From Actinomadura meyerae (GTDB lineage Bacteria; Actinomycetota; Actinomycetes; Streptosporangiales; Streptosporangiaceae), in NCBI RefSeq assembly GCF_900188445.1, contig NZ_FZOR01000005.1:186001-250000 (forward strand): DNA of 64,000 bases, given 5' to 3'. Each line of letters begins with the position of its first letter. Position 1 is the first letter of the stretch. Position numbers and translations under genes: made by a program. Below are positions 18,775-29,928 of the stretch, piece after piece. The notes under the pieces are model-generated. The model saw only the letters and a list, made by a program, of their open reading frames with translations, did not search any database and had not been told where the DNA came from.

Positions 18775-19647
18775 ATGTCGTCCGACAATCCGTTCGAGGC
18801 GCTCTCCGAGGAGAGCGACGACAGCCGCTGGGCGTTCGGCACCGGGTTCGAGGACCCGCTCGCCGGGATCGACCCGTCCGTGCCGGACGGGATCGACCGG
18901 GACGCGCTGGCCGCGTACTGCCTGATGCTCGGCGACGACGCGCTCGTCATGTCGCACCGCCTCCAGGAGTGGTGCACGCACGCGCCCGAGCTGGAGGAGG
19001 AGGTCGCGCTCGCCAACATCGCGCTCGACCTGCTCGGCCAGGCCCGGCTGCTGCTGGCCCGCGCCGGCGCAGCCGAGGGCAAGGGCCGCGGCGAGGACGA
19101 CCTCGCCTACTTCCGGGACGCGTCCGAGTTCCGCAACGTCGGCCTCGCCGAGGCGGAGAACGGCGACTTCGCGTACTCGACCGTCCGGCTGCTGCTGTTC
19201 GCGACGTGGCGGCTCGCGCTGCTGGACCGGCTCACCGCGTCCGCGGACCCGGTCCTCGCCGCGATCGCCGCGAAGGGCGTCAAGGAGGTCGCCTACCACC
19301 GCGACCACGCCGCGCTGTGGACGGTCAGGCTCGGCGACGGCACCGACCTGTCCCACGACCGCGCGCAGGCCGCCGTCGACGGGCTGTGGCCGCTGACCGG
19401 GGAGCTGTTCGCCACGCACGAGACCGAGCGGCTGCTGGCCGGCGCCGGGGTGGCCGTCGACCCGGCCGACGTCCGCGACGAGTGCGACGCGGTCATCGGC
19501 GAGGTGCTGGCCAGGGCGACGCTGCGGCGTCCCGAGCCCGTCCCGCCGCACCTGGCCGGGCGCGACGGCGCGCACTCGCCCGCGCTGGCCGCCCTGCTCG
19601 CCGAAATGCAGAGCCTCGCCCGCGAGCATCCGGAGGCGGAATGGTGA
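18775..19647 (+). CDS. paaC: Phenylacetyl-CoA epoxidase subunit PaaC
   Basis: The 290-aa non-catalytic ferritin-like partner of PaaA in the epoxidase core. LMLGDDALVMSHRLQEWCTHAPELEEE and ANIALDLLGQARLLL form the first helices, and EVAYHRDHAALW is the later family block. ATG at 18775 with GAGG upstream is preferred over GTG at 18763. Its stop overlaps the paaD start region. Confidence 0.95.
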   Translation: MSSDNPFEALSEESDDSRWAFGTGFEDPLAGIDPSVPDGIDRDALAAYCLMLGDDALVMSHRLQEWCTHAPELEEEVALANIALDLLGQARLLLARAGAAEGKGRGEDDLAYFRDASEFRNVGLAEAENGDFAYSTVRLLLFATWRLALLDRLTASADPVLAAIAAKGVKEVAYHRDHAALWTVRLGDGTDLSHDRAQAAVDGLWPLTGELFATHETERLLAGAGVAVDPADVRDECDAVIGEVLARATLRRPEPVPPHLAGRDGAHSPALAALLAEMQSLAREHPEAEW

Positions 19648-20129
19648 GCGCCCGCGCGGTCGCCGAGACCGTCACCGACCCCGAGCTGCCGATGCTGACG
19701 CTCGCGGAGCTCGGGGTGCTGCGCGACGTCCGGGAGGAACCGGGCCGCGTCGAGGTGACGATCACCCCGACCTACACCGGCTGCCCGGCCGTGGACGCGA
19801 TGCGCGCCGACCTGCGGCGCAGGCTCGCCGACGCCGGGTACGCCGAGGTCGAGGTGCGGACCGTCCTCGACCCGCCGTGGACGACCGACTGGATCAGCGA
19901 GCCCGGCCGCCGCAAGCTCCGCGAGGCCGGGATCGCACCGCCCGGCCCGGCGCCGCGCCGCGCGTCCGGGCCGGTCCCGCTCACCCTCGGCCCGACCCGG
20001 CGCGTTCCGTGCCCGCGGTGCGGCTCGTCCGACACGGTCGAGCTGTCCCGGTTCGGCGCGACCGCCTGCAAGTCGCTGCGCCGCTGCGAGTCCTGCCGCG
20101 AGCCGTTCGAGCACTTCAAGGAGATCTGA
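19641..20129 (+). CDS. paaD: PaaD, epoxidase maturation protein (MIP18/FeS-assembly type)
   Basis: A 162-aa accessory protein needed for phenylacetyl-CoA epoxidase activity, probably in iron-sulfur cluster supply. The DUF59/MIP18 domain (VTDPELPMLTLAELGVLRDV, TPTYTGCPAVDAMR) is followed by a C-terminal zinc-ribbon-like segment PCPRCGS, then CKSLRRCESCREPFEHFK. ATG at 19641 overlaps the paaC end; GTG at 19644 is equally possible. PaaE starts on the very next base after the stop. Confidence 0.92.
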   Translation: MVSARAVAETVTDPELPMLTLAELGVLRDVREEPGRVEVTITPTYTGCPAVDAMRADLRRRLADAGYAEVEVRTVLDPPWTTDWISEPGRRKLREAGIAPPGPAPRRASGPVPLTLGPTRRVPCPRCGSSDTVELSRFGATACKSLRRCESCREPFEHFKEI

Positions 20130-21206
20130 GTGACGCTCACCGAGGCCGCACCCCGCCGCACCGGCTTCCACGCCCTGCGCGTCGCCGGGGTGGAGCGGCT
20201 GTGCGACGACGCGGTCGCGGTCACCTTCGACGTCCCGCCGGACCTGGCGGCCGAGTACGCGTTCCGGCCCGGCCAGTTCCTCACGCTGCGCCGGGTGATC
20301 GACGGCCGCGAGGAGCGCCGCTCGTACTCGATCTGCGCGCCCGCCGGGGCCGCGCCGCGCATCGGCGTCCGCGAGATCCCGGACGGGCTGTTCTCCCAGT
20401 GGCTGGTGCGCGACGTGCGTCCGGGCGACACCGTCGAGGTGCTGCCGCCGTCCGGGACGTTCGTGCTCGGCGCGCGCGCCGGGCACCACGTGCTGATCGC
20501 CGCCGGGTCCGGGATCACGCCGGTGCTGTCGATCGCGGCGTCCGCGCTCGCCGACCCGGACGGTCGCGTCACCGTCCTGTACGGCAACCGGAGCAGCGGC
20601 ACCGTCATGTTCGCCGACGAGCTGGCCGACCTGAAGGACGCGCACCCCGGCCGGTTCGAGCTGGTGCACGTCCTGTCCCAGGAGCCTCGGGAGGCGGAGC
20701 TGTTCAGCGGCCGCCTGGACGCCGACCGGCTGCGCACGCTGCTCCCCCTCCTCGTCCCCGTCGCCGACGTGGACCACTGGTGGCTGTGCGGCCCGCTGGG
20801 CATGGTCACGGACGCCCGTGACGTCCTCCAGGGGTTCGGTGTGCCGCGCGAGCGCGTCCACCAGGAGCTGTTCTACGTGGACGAGCCGCCGCCCGAGCCG
20901 GTGCGGAGGCGGAGCGCCCCGACGGGCCCGGCCTGCGAGGTGACGGTCGTCCTGGACGGCCGCTCGACGACCCTGACCCAGCCCCAGGACGCGACCGTCC
21001 TCGACTCCGCCCAGCGCGTCCGGCCGGACCTGCCGTTCGCGTGCAAGGGCGGTGTCTGCGGAACGTGCCGGGCCAGGGTCGTCGAAGGCGAGGTCGACAT
21101 GCGCCGCAACTTCGCGCTCGACCCCGCCGAGGTCGCAGCCGGATACGTCCTGACCTGCCAGTCCGTTCCGGCCACGCCGCGGCTCACCGTCGACTACGAC
21201 GCCTGA
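20130..21206 (+). CDS. paaE: PaaE, phenylacetyl-CoA epoxidase reductase
   Basis: A 358-aa FNR-type reductase passing electrons from NADPH to the epoxidase. The FAD domain has the RSYSICAP motif, and the NAD(P) domain has GSGITPVLSI and LCGPLGMV. The C-terminal plant-type 2Fe-2S ferredoxin has CKGGVCGTCRARVVEGEVDM and a final CQS. GTG at 20130 begins directly after the paaD stop. It is the last gene of the operon; its end overlaps the convergent hydrolase by 13 bases. No paaK, paaF, paaG, paaH or paaJ lies nearby. Confidence 0.94.
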   Translation: MTLTEAAPRRTGFHALRVAGVERLCDDAVAVTFDVPPDLAAEYAFRPGQFLTLRRVIDGREERRSYSICAPAGAAPRIGVREIPDGLFSQWLVRDVRPGDTVEVLPPSGTFVLGARAGHHVLIAAGSGITPVLSIAASALADPDGRVTVLYGNRSSGTVMFADELADLKDAHPGRFELVHVLSQEPREAELFSGRLDADRLRTLLPLLVPVADVDHWWLCGPLGMVTDARDVLQGFGVPRERVHQELFYVDEPPPEPVRRRSAPTGPACEVTVVLDGRSTTLTQPQDATVLDSAQRVRPDLPFACKGGVCGTCRARVVEGEVDMRRNFALDPAEVAAGYVLTCQSVPATPRLTVDYDA

Positions 21207-22750
21207 GGTTCGGGGGCGCAGACGAGGTCGCGATCGGGCAGGCGGCCGGTCGCGAGGTAGTCGTTCACCGTGTCCCGCACGCACAGGTTCGGGTATCCGC
21301 GCTGGTAGGGCGCGTGGACGTTCGCCGGCAACGTGATCATCCGCGAGCCGGGCAGCATCCGGTGGACGATCTGGTTGCTCTCGTAGGTGGTGCGGGTGTC
21401 ACCGGTCGCGGCGACCATCAGCGCGGGCAGCGGCCCGCCGGTCCGGACGGGCGGCTCGGCAGGACGCACCGGCCAGAACGCGCACGGCCCGATGCCCTGG
21501 GCCAGGGGCCCGAACAGCGGGCTGTCGGCGCGGTGCCGCTGGACGCCCCGCCAGTAGACCTCCGGGTCGCGCGGCGCCACCGCGTCACCGCAGATGATGG
21601 CGCTCTGCCCGCTGCCGTACCGCGACTCCGCCCCGGTCAGCAGGAAGGCGAGTTCCTCGTCCAGGTCGGGGGTGGGCTTCGCGGGGCGCCCGGCGGCGGC
21701 GTCCGCCAGCACCCGCATCGACGCGGCGAAGCTCGCCCGAGCCGTGTCCTCGTCGTTGCCGAGGTTGTCGAACAGCACCACCGGCATCATCGTGTCGTCC
21801 AGGCGGTACCGGCCGACGGCGAGCGGCGCGCTCGCCGACGCCTCGTAGACCCGGTGGACGGTGGCCAGGACCTCGCGTCGCGTCTTCCCGAGCCCGTACG
21901 CCGCGTGCCGCTCCGCCGTCCACGCCGCCCAGGCGCCGAGCGCCCGGTCGTTCGCCGGCCCCAGGGTGGAGATGAGGCGCGGGCCCCATGACTGCGCGGC
22001 CTGCGAACTGTCGAGGACGACCCGGTCGAAGCGGCCCGGGAACATCGCCGCGTACACCTGGCCGAGGTAGGTGCCGTAGGACGCGCCGTTGTACGACACC
22101 TTCCGCTCGCCCAGCACACCGCGGACGACGTCCATGTCCCGGGCGATGTGGCGGGTGCTGATGTACGGGAGGACGTCGCCGTCCGTCCGCGCACAGCGCC
22201 GCGCCGAGTCCTTCGCGAACGCGACCGACCGGTCGAACGAGCGGCGCGTCGCGCCCGCCCCCTTGATCCACGTGGCGCTCGGCCAGCCGCAGTCGACGCC
22301 GCGGCTGCGGCCCAGCGAGCGCGGGTCCAGGCCGACGAGGTCGTAGCGCGGGCCCGCCGCGCCCATGAGGTCGCGCATGTAGGGCGGCAGGTCGATCGAC
22401 GGCCCCGGCCCGCCCCCGTTGAGGATCATCGTCCCGATGCGGTGCCGGGTGTCGGACGCCGCGAGCCGGGAGATCGCGACGGTGATCGTGCGGCCGTCCG
22501 GCCGGGCGTAGTCGAGCGGGACGGTCACGTCGGCGCACCGCGCGCCCGCCCGGTCGAGTTCGGCGCCGACCTCGTCGCCCGGCCCGAGCGTGCACGCCTT
22601 CCAGGTGAGCCGCTGGTGGTAGAACCGGTCGAGACCGCCTCCCCCCGCGGCGCCGCGCTCCCCGGCCTGGGCCGCCGTGGCGGCGGGGGCGAGCAGGGCC
22701 AGCGCGGCGGCCGCTCCGGTCAGCGGCGCCGCCCATCGCATCGTCTTCAC
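21194..22750 (-). CDS. Secreted alpha/beta hydrolase, S33 peptidase (TAP-like)
   Basis: A 518-aa probable extracellular tripeptidyl aminopeptidase-type protein. A signal peptide is clear (MRWAAPLTGAAAALALLAPA). The alpha/beta hydrolase core has MILNGGGPGPS as oxyanion loop, the nucleophile elbow YNGASYGTYLG and a TAP-like C-terminal lid with CAFWP and VHAPYQRGYPNLC, where the catalytic His and a disulfide occur. GTG at 22750 follows GAGGAGGCTGC and overlaps the stop of the upstream serine hydrolase by four bases, so the two are probably co-expressed. Convergent with paaE. Confidence 0.87.
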   Translation of the reverse strand: MKTMRWAAPLTGAAAALALLAPAATAAQAGERGAAGGGGLDRFYHQRLTWKACTLGPGDEVGAELDRAGARCADVTVPLDYARPDGRTITVAISRLAASDTRHRIGTMILNGGGPGPSIDLPPYMRDLMGAAGPRYDLVGLDPRSLGRSRGVDCGWPSATWIKGAGATRRSFDRSVAFAKDSARRCARTDGDVLPYISTRHIARDMDVVRGVLGERKVSYNGASYGTYLGQVYAAMFPGRFDRVVLDSSQAAQSWGPRLISTLGPANDRALGAWAAWTAERHAAYGLGKTRREVLATVHRVYEASASAPLAVGRYRLDDTMMPVVLFDNLGNDEDTARASFAASMRVLADAAAGRPAKPTPDLDEELAFLLTGAESRYGSGQSAIICGDAVAPRDPEVYWRGVQRHRADSPLFGPLAQGIGPCAFWPVRPAEPPVRTGGPLPALMVAATGDTRTTYESNQIVHRMLPGSRMITLPANVHAPYQRGYPNLCVRDTVNDYLATGRLPDRDLVCAPEPQAS

Positions 22751-23883
22751 GCAGCCTCCTCGCACAGGGCGGTCTGGACGAGGTCCAGTTCGCCGGTGAA
22801 CGCTTCGAAGGTGGACGGGTTCTCGTTGAAGGCGACCGCGACGCGGCGCCCGGACGGCGCCGTGCCGGAGATCGCCGTGAAGCCGTCGATGTCGCCGGCA
22901 TGGCCCCACCAGGTGCCGCCGCAGCGCAGCGGCGTGCCGATCAGGCCGAGGCCGTACCGCGCGCCCTCCCACAGGCGGTCGGGGTCGGTGGGGACGGTCT
23001 GCCTCATCTGCGCGAGCATCGCCGCAGGCAGCAGCCGCCCGCCCGTCAGCGCCCCGAAGAACGCGCTGACGTCGCGCGGAGTGGAGATGAGCGCGCCACC
23101 GGCCCCGCCCGCCGAGATGTTCATCTCGGTGTAGTCGGTGTACGAGCCGTCCTCCTCGCGGACGTAGCCGCGCGGGTGCGGGCCGCGGATCCAGATCTCG
23201 TCACCGGGCCAGTAGGTGTCGTGGAGCCGCAGCGGCTTGATGATGCGGCGCGCGACCTCGTCCTCCACCGGACGCCCCGTGACCTTCTCCACGACGAGCC
23301 CGGCGATCACGTAGTTGGTGGTGGAGTAGTGCCACCCCGGCGCGGGACGCGGCAGCGCGAGCGCCCGCGCGACCAGTTCCTCCGGCTCGAAGTGCCGGAA
23401 GCGGAAGTCGCCGGTGCTCTCGAAGCTCTCCATGTGGTCGGGCAGGCCGCTGGTGTGCCGCAGCAGGCTCCGCACGGTGATCTTCCGGCCGTCGTGGCCG
23501 TTCCGGTCGAGCAGGCCGGGCAGGTAGCGCGCGACGGGCGCGTCCAGCCGGACGCGGCCCTCCGCCGCCAGCGCGAGAACGGCGGTGGCCGTGAACGTCT
23601 TGGTGACGCTGCCGATCCGCCCCCGCAGGTCGGCGCTCATGGCGCGGCCCGTCCGCCGGTCGGCGACGCCGCTCGCGTGCGTCCACGTCCCGCAGCGCGG
23701 GTCGTCCACCCGCACCGCCGCGCCCGTCAGGCCGTGGACCCCCGTCATGCGCTCCAGAGCCGTCCGCAGGGCCTCATGGTCGCCGCAGCGCGCCTGGTCG
23801 CCCCGCGCCGGCGGTGCGGCCGCGGCGGCGGCTATCGCGGCCGCACCCAGCAGCAACGCAATGATCCGATGCATTCTGCTCAT
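22747..23883 (-). CDS. Secreted serine hydrolase, beta-lactamase class C / D-Ala-D-Ala carboxypeptidase type
   Basis: A 378-aa exported penicillin-binding-protein-like hydrolase (peptidase S12). After a signal peptide (RIIALLLGAAAIAAAAAAPPARG), the SxxK motif is SVTK with Ser92/Lys95. The Tyr motif region reads WHYSTTNYVIAG, and a HAG in WWGHAGDIDG replaces KTG, as in R61-type carboxypeptidases and esterases. Probably a D-alanyl-D-alanine carboxypeptidase or esterase. ATG at 23883 is chosen; an ATG at 23874 is possible. Its stop overlaps the S33 peptidase start by four bases. Confidence 0.87.
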   Translation of the reverse strand: MSRMHRIIALLLGAAAIAAAAAAPPARGDQARCGDHEALRTALERMTGVHGLTGAAVRVDDPRCGTWTHASGVADRRTGRAMSADLRGRIGSVTKTFTATAVLALAAEGRVRLDAPVARYLPGLLDRNGHDGRKITVRSLLRHTSGLPDHMESFESTGDFRFRHFEPEELVARALALPRPAPGWHYSTTNYVIAGLVVEKVTGRPVEDEVARRIIKPLRLHDTYWPGDEIWIRGPHPRGYVREEDGSYTDYTEMNISAGGAGGALISTPRDVSAFFGALTGGRLLPAAMLAQMRQTVPTDPDRLWEGARYGLGLIGTPLRCGGTWWGHAGDIDGFTAISGTAPSGRRVAVAFNENPSTFEAFTGELDLVQTALCEEAA

Positions 23884-23974
23884 GTGATCAGACGCTAAGC
23901 AGGCACGCTTCTCGACACACTGGTGTGCCCTCCCAGATTGGAGGTGGGGCCATCCCCCCTTTGAGGACAACGCG

Positions 23975-24018
23975 GCATTCCGGTCATTGGGACAGGGCCT
24001 TGGCGGCGCATTCCGGTC
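23975..24018. promoter_or_regulatory. Direct repeat GCATTCCGGTC upstream of the GMC oxidoreductase
   Basis: GCATTCCGGTC occurs at 23975-23985 and 24008-24018, start-to-start 33 bp (about three helical turns). It lies in the 246-bp gap between the divergent serine hydrolase and GMC genes. A smaller dyad CACAC-TG-GTGTG lies at 23916-23927. This looks like a tandem regulator site; the regulator is unknown. Confidence 0.35.
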
Positions 24019-24129
24019 CTCTTACGATCGGCCCACCCATTACCCGCCCATGCGGCGGTGCAGACCGGGCCAGGCGCGGGCCCTCGACTGGGGTCGCCCG
24101 CGCGTGCGCGGACGGCGCTGGAGGATGAC

Positions 24130-25734
24130 ATGGACCAGACCGCTGACTACGTCGTGGTGGGGGCCGGGAGCGCCGGGTGCGTGCTGGCGCGGCGCCTGGC
24201 CGACTCGGGGGCGAGCGTCGTCCTGCTGGAGGCGGGCGGCCCGGACCGGACGCCGCTGGTCCGCAAGCCGGGCCTGATCGCCGTCTTCCACAACGTCCCG
24301 CAGCTGAAGAAGAAGCTGGACTGGGGCTTCTACAGCGCCCCCCAGGGCAACGCGCTCGACCGGAAGATCCCGCAGACCCGCGGGAAGGTCCTCGGCGGCT
24401 CCGGGTCGATCAACGGGATGCTGTTCGTGCGCGGGCACCGCAAGAACTACGACGACTGGGCGGCGGAGGGCTGCACCGGCTGGGGCTACGAGGACGTCCT
24501 CGCCAGCTACAAGCGCATGGAGAACTGGGAGGACGGCGCCAGCGAGCTGCGCGGCGCCGGAGGACCGATCCAGGTGACGCGGCAGCGCGACCTGACGCCC
24601 GCGGCGGAGGCGTTCATCGAGGCCGTGATCCAGACGGCCGGGGTGAAGCGGAACGACGACTACAACGGCGAGGAGCAGGAAGGCGCCGGCGTCTTCCAGC
24701 AGAGCGTCGACAAGGGGCTGCGCTACAGCTCGTCCGTCGGGTACCTGGACGACCACGGCCTGGCGAACCTGACCGTCGTGACGGGCGCCACCGTCGGCCG
24801 CGTGAACATCGAGAAGGGCCGCGCGACGGGCGTCGAGGTCGTCACCAAGAAGGGCAAGGGGACGATCCGGGCGACCAAGGAGGTCATCCTGGCGGCGGGC
24901 GCGTTCGGTTCACCGCACCTGCTGATGCTGTCGGGCGTCGGCCCCGCCGCGCACCTGCGCGAGCACGGCATCGAGGTCCACGCCGACCTGCCCGTCGGCG
25001 ACAACCTGCACGACCACATGTTCGTCCCGATGACGTTCGTCATGGACACGGCCCGGCACAAGGGCACCGCACCCTACTTCGCCAAGGGCGTCGCCAAGGA
25101 GTGGACGAAGGGCGGGACGTGGGTGGCCCGCAGCGTGTTCGAGGCGGTCGGGTTCGTCCGCAGCGGGCAGGCCGGCGACATCCCCGACATCCAGCTCCAC
25201 GCGCTGCCGTGGTCGTACCCGTTCCCGAACCAGGACGCGCCGGTGCGGCACAAGGTCGACAAGCGCCGCGCGCTGACGATCATGCCGACGCTGATCTACC
25301 CGAAGAGCCGCGGCACGGTCCGGCTGGCGTCCGCGGACCCGGCCGCCGCGCCGGTGATCGACCCCGGCTACCTGTCCGAGCCCGACGACGCCCGGCTGCT
25401 GCTGGACGGCATGGAGCTGGTCCGCGAGGTGATGAGCAACAAGGTCATCGCCGGGGACGTGAAGGCGGAGCTGTCGCCCGGCCCGTCCTTCGCCGACCGC
25501 GCCGCGCTGGCCAAGGAGCTGCCGAACCGCGCCACGACCGTCTACCACCCGGTGGGAAGCTGCCGGATGGGCGCGGACGAGCGCGCCGTCGTCGACCCGG
25601 CGCTGCGGGTCCGCGGCGTCGAGGGCCTGCGCGTCGCGGACGCGTCGATCATGCCGAGCATCATCGGCGGCAACACCAACGCGCCGAGCATGATGATCGG
25701 CGAGCACGCCGCGACCCTGATCCTCGGCGCCTGA
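24130..25734 (+). CDS. GMC family oxidoreductase (choline dehydrogenase-like)
   Basis: A 534-aa FAD-dependent glucose-methanol-choline oxidoreductase. The ADP-binding motif is [21 protein letters not shown], and the first GMC signature is [21 protein letters not shown]. The C-terminal catalytic His region is [12 protein letters not shown], followed by [16 protein letters not shown]. There is no signal peptide, so it is cytoplasmic. The substrate is an alcohol of unknown identity. ATG at 24130 follows CTGGAGGATGAC. The last 74 bases overlap the convergent phosphatase-like gene. Confidence 0.92.
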   Translation: MDQTADYVVVGAGSAGCVLARRLADSGASVVLLEAGGPDRTPLVRKPGLIAVFHNVPQLKKKLDWGFYSAPQGNALDRKIPQTRGKVLGGSGSINGMLFVRGHRKNYDDWAAEGCTGWGYEDVLASYKRMENWEDGASELRGAGGPIQVTRQRDLTPAAEAFIEAVIQTAGVKRNDDYNGEEQEGAGVFQQSVDKGLRYSSSVGYLDDHGLANLTVVTGATVGRVNIEKGRATGVEVVTKKGKGTIRATKEVILAAGAFGSPHLLMLSGVGPAAHLREHGIEVHADLPVGDNLHDHMFVPMTFVMDTARHKGTAPYFAKGVAKEWTKGGTWVARSVFEAVGFVRSGQAGDIPDIQLHALPWSYPFPNQDAPVRHKVDKRRALTIMPTLIYPKSRGTVRLASADPAAAPVIDPGYLSEPDDARLLLDGMELVREVMSNKVIAGDVKAELSPGPSFADRAALAKELPNRATTVYHPVGSCRMGADERAVVDPALRVRGVEGLRVADASIMPSIIGGNTNAPSMMIGEHAATLILGA

Positions 25735-26203
25735 CGGCGGCTACCCGCCGGCCGGGGCCGGGGAACCGGGCGGCCCAGCGGCGCTGCCAGGGCGTCTCGA
25801 CGGCGCGCGGGTGGTGGTGCTCGCGCGCCCAGGCGACCGCCCCGGACGGCTCGACCCCGGCGAGGACGGCCAGGCAGGCGATGACGGTGCCGGTGCGCCC
25901 GACGCCGCCGCCGCAGGCGACCTCCACCGCCTCGCCGGCGCGGGCCCGCTCGTGCAGGGCGCGGATCTGCCGGACGGCCTCGTCCCGGTCGCGGGGCAGC
26001 CGGAAGTCGGGCCAGTCGAGCCACACCGACTCCCAGCGCAGCTCCGGCTCGTGGCGGCGCCGCAGCTTCGCGGTGCCCAGATAGAGCCCGAACGCGGGCT
26101 CGGGTCCGCCGGGCGGCTCGTTGCGCAGGCCGCGCCCCCGGACCCAGGCGCCGTCCGGCAGCCGGATCGCTCCGTCGAGCGGGGCGTCGAGCGGGGCGGT
26201 CAC
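25661..26203 (-). CDS. Protein-tyrosine-phosphatase-like protein
   Basis: A 180-aa protein with a Cys-based phosphatase P-loop: VACGGGVGRTG carries the CX5R signature (C-GGGVG-R). A general-acid Asp candidate lies upstream in WLDWPDFRLP. The usual His before the Cys is Ala, which may alter reactivity. GTG at 26203 overlaps the CGNR stop by four bases, so they form an operon. The last 25 or so residues lie antisense to the GMC gene end and are Arg/Ser-rich, so the natural C-terminus may have been extended by mutation. The substrate is unknown. Confidence 0.72.
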   Translation of the reverse strand: MTAPLDAPLDGAIRLPDGAWVRGRGLRNEPPGGPEPAFGLYLGTAKLRRRHEPELRWESVWLDWPDFRLPRDRDEAVRQIRALHERARAGEAVEVACGGGVGRTGTVIACLAVLAGVEPSGAVAWAREHHHPRAVETPWQRRWAARFPGPGRRVAAVRRRGSGSRRARRSSCSARWCCRR

Positions 26204-26754
26204 CGGGCCACCCCCTGGCGGCGGGCGCGGTGGTTGGCGACGTTGAGCCGGTTCCCGCACCGGTCGGGCATGCAGTAGCGGCGGCGTCCGGCGCGGCTCG
26301 CGTCGGCGAACACGCCCGCGCAGCCGGGGGCCTCGCACGACCGGAAGCGCTCGTGCCCGAGCGCCCGGACGAGGCCGAGCAGCGCGACGCCCGCGACGGC
26401 GGCCACCTCGCCGACGAGCGAGGCGTCCCGGACCGTCGGCACGTACCACTGCCACCGGCCGGACGGGTCGCGGCGCAGCACCGGCGCCATCCCCGCGTGC
26501 CCGGCGAGCAGCGCCGCGCTCTCGACCGCCCGCTCCTCGGTCTCGGTCTCCATGACTGCGCGCACCTCGCGGCGCAGCAGGCGGACCTTCTCGACGTCCC
26601 CGGCCTCCGGCGTCCGGAAGCCGAGCGGCGGGAGGAGACGGCTCAGCGCGTCCGCGTCCCCCAGCACCTCGCTCCCGCGGACCTCGGGCGACGTCGCCAC
26701 CAGCGCGTTCGCGAACTCGACGCCGCGCGTGTAGTCGGCGATCGGGATGTGCAT
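26200..26754 (-). CDS. CGNR zinc-finger protein (ABATE domain), probable regulator
   Basis: A 184-aa protein. The N-terminal ABATE-type domain (ADYTRGVEFANALVATSPEVRGSE) is followed by the C-terminal CGNR zinc finger CEAPGCAGVF, then YCMPDRCGNRLNVANHRAR, with four Cys ligands. CGNR proteins are one-component regulators or stress-linked DNA-binding proteins, mostly unstudied. ATG at 26754 has GGGAG at proper spacing. Immediately upstream lies a nested palindrome that is probably its own operator. It is co-transcribed with the phosphatase-like gene. Confidence 0.85.
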   Translation of the reverse strand: MHIPIADYTRGVEFANALVATSPEVRGSEVLGDADALSRLLPPLGFRTPEAGDVEKVRLLRREVRAVMETETEERAVESAALLAGHAGMAPVLRRDPSGRWQWYVPTVRDASLVGEVAAVAGVALLGLVRALGHERFRSCEAPGCAGVFADASRAGRRRYCMPDRCGNRLNVANHRARRQGVAR

Positions 26755-26770
26755 GGGCGACTCCCGCACT

Positions 26771-26801
26771 CCTTGTAAGGGTTACAAGGGAACCTTAACC
26801 C

Positions 26802-26804
<3 letters not shown>
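26771..26804. promoter_or_regulatory. Nested palindromes upstream of the CGNR operon
   Basis: CCTTGTAA-GGG-TTACAAGG (26771-26789) is a perfect 8-bp inverted repeat. Overlapping it, TAAGGGTTA (26776-26784) is inverted as TAACCCTTA (26796-26804). The second arm covers the ClpC stop codon. Position just upstream of the CGNR start suggests an autoregulatory operator. Confidence 0.55.
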
Positions 26805-29315
<2,511 letters not shown>

Positions 29316-29364
29316 CTCGGAACCCCCCGGTCGTCGAATGACACGTCGTGGCAACGGTCGAACA

Positions 29365-29379
29365 CGTGCCCGTGGCACG
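29365..29379. promoter_or_regulatory. Palindrome upstream of the ClpC-like gene
   Basis: CGTGCC-CGT-GGCACG is a perfect 6-bp inverted repeat about 50 bp before the start of the clp gene, in the short gap after the K+ channel gene. It is not the HspR (HAIR) consensus. It may be an operator for the clp gene or a terminator of the upstream gene. Confidence 0.3.
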
Positions 29380-29396
29380 CCCCCGGAAACCCCTCG

Positions 29397-29921
29397 TCAC
29401 CGGCCTCCGCGCCGCTCGACCCCGCGGCGCATGGCCTCCAGGAAGACCTTAGCGGCGAGACCGAGGAAGACCAGGTCACCGGCCATCTGCACGGTGGTCA
29501 GAACCCGCGCCGGCTGCGATACCGGGACGATGTCGCCGAATCCGACGGACGAGAAGACCGTCATGGTGAAGTAAAGGGCGTCCACATGCGTGAGCCGCTC
29601 GGAGAAACCGGACGGCGCCCCGTTGCCCATCAGGCAGTAGCTCGTGGAGAACGCGACGAGGAACAGCGCGGCGGACGTCATGAGCGCCTCGACGGCGCGC
29701 AGCCGCGGCGCCGGATGCCGCGCGATCGCCCGCGCCTGCCACCAGACCACCACGGCGAGCACCGCCAGGACCACCAGCAGCACCACGCCGCTGAGGGCCG
29801 TGAAGTCGCCCTCCAGCGGCGCCGCGAAGTAGGCCGCCAGCAGGAACACCGTGGTCAGCGCCGAGCGCAGGACCGTCCGGAGCGCGAGCCGGCGGCCGTC
29901 CCGCCGCGAAGCGTCGTCCAC
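29397..29921 (-). CDS. Two-TM potassium channel family protein
   Basis: A 174-aa ion channel protein. There are two N-terminal hydrophobic segments (residues 20-35 and 43-62), a third at about 80-98, then the pore helix and filter ALYFTMTVFSSVGFGDIVP, where SVGFGD is the K+ selectivity signature, and a final TM helix. It lacks an obvious RCK or cyclic-nucleotide domain. GTG at 29921 lies seven bases after the epimerase stop, so the two are co-transcribed, perhaps into the clp gene. Confidence 0.85.
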   Translation of the reverse strand: MDDASRRDGRRLALRTVLRSALTTVFLLAAYFAAPLEGDFTALSGVVLLVVLAVLAVVVWWQARAIARHPAPRLRAVEALMTSAALFLVAFSTSYCLMGNGAPSGFSERLTHVDALYFTMTVFSSVGFGDIVPVSQPARVLTTVQMAGDLVFLGLAAKVFLEAMRRGVERRGGR

Positions 29922-29928
29922 CCCGCCT

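Noticed and set aside
29316..29396. HspR (HAIR) heat-shock operator upstream of the ClpC-like gene
   Set aside because: No CTTGAGT-N7-ACTCAAG-like sequence is present; only the CGTGCC-CGT-GGCACG palindrome was found.
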